Assembly (NCBI GenBank): GCA_035276085.1 | Contig: DATELY010000094.1 | Coordinates: 1 to 6,230, forward strand | Direction of reading: 5' to 3' | Origin: DATELY01 sp035276085 | GTDB lineage: Bacteria > Pseudomonadota > Gammaproteobacteria > Steroidobacterales > Steroidobacteraceae | Length of the DNA stretch: 6,230 nucleotides | Shown here: positions 4,591 through 6,230 of the stretch, piece by piece | Layout of the letters: each line of letters begins with the position of its first letter | Position numbering within the stretch: position 1 is the first letter of the stretch | Made by a program: the position numbers and the translations under genes | The notes under the pieces: model-generated | Seen by the model: only the letters and a program-made list of their open reading frames with translations | Databases searched by the model: none | Told to the model about the DNA's origin: nothing

Positions 4591-6159
4591 ATGTCGAACG
4601 GCGCCGATCTCCCTGACGATATCGAACTGCTGAAGGCCTTGCTGGTCGAGGCCCGTAGTCTGCTTGCCGAACGCGATGTCGAGATTGAGCAGCTCAAGGC
4701 GCAGATCGACAAGCTCAGGCGCATGCAGTTCGGTCGCAAGTCCGAGCAATTGCAGCGGCAAATCGAGACGCTCGAGACTCAACTTGAGGATCTGGCCGCC
4801 GGGCGCGGCGTTGTGGATGTGCAGCGTGCGCAGGCCCTCGGTGCAAATGCGTCCACCTCGAACACAACGACAGACGAAGCGGCTTCCAGGCAAGCGCTTC
4901 CCGCGCATCTGCCGCGCCAGGATCATGTGCTCGAGCCTGAATCAAGTTGCCCGGATTGCGGTCAACCAATGCGGGCGCTCGGCGAGGACTCATCCGAACA
5001 ACTCGCCCGGGTTGCAGCGGCATTCAAGGTCATTCGCACGATCCGGCGCAAACTGGTTTGCCCGTGCTGCAGCACGATCACACAGCCGCCGATGCCTGGG
5101 CTGCCGATCGAGCGGAGCATCGCCCATCCGAGCTTGCTGGCAGACATCCTCGTCTCGAAGTATGCAGACCACCAGCCCTTATACCGGCAATCGGCGATTG
5201 CGGCGCGTGACGGCGTGACGCTTGACCGGGCCAGTATGGGGCGCTGGGTTGGCCAGTGTGAGGCGCTGTGTGCCCCGCTAACAGAGGCGCTGCGCCGCTA
5301 TACCGTGGCTGCTACCAAGCTGCACGCGGATGACACGCCGATCCCGGTGCTCTCACCGGGCAACAGGAAGACCCGCACTGGCCGGCTGTGGGTCTACGTG
5401 CGCGACGATCATCGCTCGGGCTCGACGCAACCGGCTTCGGTCTGGTTCGCGTACTCGCCGAACCGACAAGGCATCCATCCTCAAACCCATCTCGCCAGCT
5501 TCAAAGGGATTCTGCAAGCGGACGCTTACGCAGGCTTCGACGAATTGTTCCGCGATGGCTCGATACGCGAGGCGGCATGCCATGCCCACGCGAGGAGAAA
5601 GTTCTACGACATCCACGTGCGCACGCCGTCTGACACAACACAAAAGGCACTCGAATATATTGGCGGCCTCTACGACATCGAGGCCTCCATTCGCGGCAGG
5701 CCCGCAGCCGAACGGCTGCGAATACGGCAGGAGAAAGCCAGACCACTGCTTCAAATCTACGAAGCGTGGCTCAGGGCAAAGCTTGAAACGCTGTCGTCGA
5801 AGTCCGATACGGCCAAGGCGATCAACTACACGCTGAACCAGTGGAGTGCACTGACGTTGTATTGCGAAGACGGTACGCTCGAGATCGACAACAACATCGC
5901 GGAGAACGCGCTGCGTTGTGTAAGCCTGGGCCGGAAAAATTTTTTATTCGCCGGCTCAGACAGCGGTGGTGAACGGGCAGCTGCGATGTACGCATTGATT
6001 GGCACTTGCAAACTGAATGACATCGATCCGCGTGCCTACCTCGACTATGTGCTAACCCATATCGCCGGTCACAAAATCAATCGCATCGACGAGCTCCTGC
6101 CTTGGCGTGTGGCCGACAAGCTGCACACGCCGGGCAGTCCGCCAGATCCCTCTACCTGA
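4591..6159 (+). CDS. tnpC: IS66 family DDE transposase TnpC
   Basis: A 522-residue transposase of normal family length that cuts and joins the element ends. Domains in order: an N-terminal coiled coil (about 13-70, rich in Glu, Leu, Gln); a zinc-binding region with C120-x2-C123 and C157-x2-C160; then the catalytic core. Likely catalytic acidic residues are D247 in H-A-D-D-T-P, D311 in L-Q-A-D-A-Y-A-G-F and E438 in I-D-N-N-I-A-E-N-A-L-R. The C-H-A-H-A-R-R-K-F motif (330-338) precedes the helical insert. The C-terminal IS66_C segment runs from A-A-M-Y-A-L-I-G-T (464-472) to L-L-P-W (502-505). The gene starts 30 nt after tnpB without a clear ribosome site, and M-S-N-G-A-D-L-P-D-D is a usual family start. 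The frame is unbroken, so the enzyme may be active. The stop is 48 nt before the right inverted repeat. Confidence 0.97.
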   Translation: MSNGADLPDDIELLKALLVEARSLLAERDVEIEQLKAQIDKLRRMQFGRKSEQLQRQIETLETQLEDLAAGRGVVDVQRAQALGANASTSNTTTDEAASRQALPAHLPRQDHVLEPESSCPDCGQPMRALGEDSSEQLARVAAAFKVIRTIRRKLVCPCCSTITQPPMPGLPIERSIAHPSLLADILVSKYADHQPLYRQSAIAARDGVTLDRASMGRWVGQCEALCAPLTEALRRYTVAATKLHADDTPIPVLSPGNRKTRTGRLWVYVRDDHRSGSTQPASVWFAYSPNRQGIHPQTHLASFKGILQADAYAGFDELFRDGSIREAACHAHARRKFYDIHVRTPSDTTQKALEYIGGLYDIEASIRGRPAAERLRIRQEKARPLLQIYEAWLRAKLETLSSKSDTAKAINYTLNQWSALTLYCEDGTLEIDNNIAENALRCVSLGRKNFLFAGSDSGGERAAAMYALIGTCKLNDIDPRAYLDYVLTHIAGHKINRIDELLPWRVADKLHTPGSPPDPST

Positions 6160-6207
6160 CCGGCAGCTCCAGTTCACCATCGTGCTTTACGCGCACGCAA
6201 ATGGACG

Positions 6208-6230
6208 AACGGCCCAGCTGAGCCGCTTAC
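6208..6230 (-). repeat. right terminal inverted repeat of the IS66 element
   Basis: Read on the minus strand from base 6230 it begins GTAAGCGGCTC and pairs with 3731-3753 at 18 of 23 positions. Its outermost base is the last base of the window, so the flank and the second target duplication are not visible. Confidence 0.92.

Larger units (their letters stand above)
3731..6230 (+). mobile_element. complete IS66-family insertion sequence (2500 bp)
   Basis: Both ends begin with GTAAGCGGCTC when read inward, the characteristic IS66-family tip. Between them lie, on the same strand, the three genes expected for the family in the expected order: tnpA, tnpB and the DDE transposase tnpC. All three frames appear uninterrupted, so the element may still be mobile. 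The length is usual for the family. It interrupts an exported-protein gene at its left side. The exact IS name cannot be given without comparison to a catalogue. Confidence 0.95.

Noticed and set aside
4344..4739. Minus-strand and alternate-frame ORFs across tnpB and tnpC, including 4664-5218 and 5330-5836
   Set aside because: All overlap confidently identified transposition genes in the correct frame; their Arg/Ser-rich composition is typical of shadow frames.
1..6230. tRNA or rRNA genes, CRISPR arrays, toxin-antitoxin or defence gene pairs, riboswitches
   Set aside because: No cloverleaf, regular spaced repeats, or recognisable paired genes were found when scanning both strands.

Overview
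The window is GC-rich (about 41% GC only in one short island by hand count) with codon use strongly favouring G or C at third positions. The gene content (DUF3300 next to DUF2950, small Burkholderia-type hypotheticals, an IS66 element) suggests a betaproteobacterium, most likely Burkholderiaceae (Burkholderia, Paraburkholderia or Caballeronia). That assignment is inference from gene style and is not proven by any marker gene here.

Left part (1-1836, + strand): the 3' end of a DUF3300 gene with a Gly/Arg/Asn-rich tail, followed 10 nt after its stop by a complete secreted DUF2950 protein. This is a familiar two-gene neighbourhood of envelope proteins of unknown role. An 87-residue cytoplasmic protein follows, preceded by a possible 11-codon upstream reading frame with a perfect AGGAGG site.

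Middle part (1837-3730): gene-poor and apparently decayed. It holds one credible gene on the minus strand (2457-2816), a small exported protein with six cysteines in the mature part. Around it lie a membrane-segment fragment without a start codon, a possible transposase C-terminal scrap, two short open frames with good ribosome binding sites, and an AT-rich patch with a terminator-like hairpin. It ends in the first 16 codons of a signal-peptide gene that has been cut by a transposon.

Right part (3731-6230): one complete IS66-family insertion sequence of 2500 bp. It has imperfect terminal inverted repeats starting GTAAGCGGCTC, and the three genes tnpA, tnpB and tnpC (DDE transposase), all apparently intact. 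The last base of the window is the last base of the element. A near-perfect 16-bp inverted repeat overlaps the candidate tnpA start codons and could restrict expression from outside transcripts.

I looked for a new defence, toxin-antitoxin, RNA or secretion system and do not see a convincing one. The best leads are the tnpA start hairpin, the Cys-rich exported protein and the interrupted signal-peptide gene.
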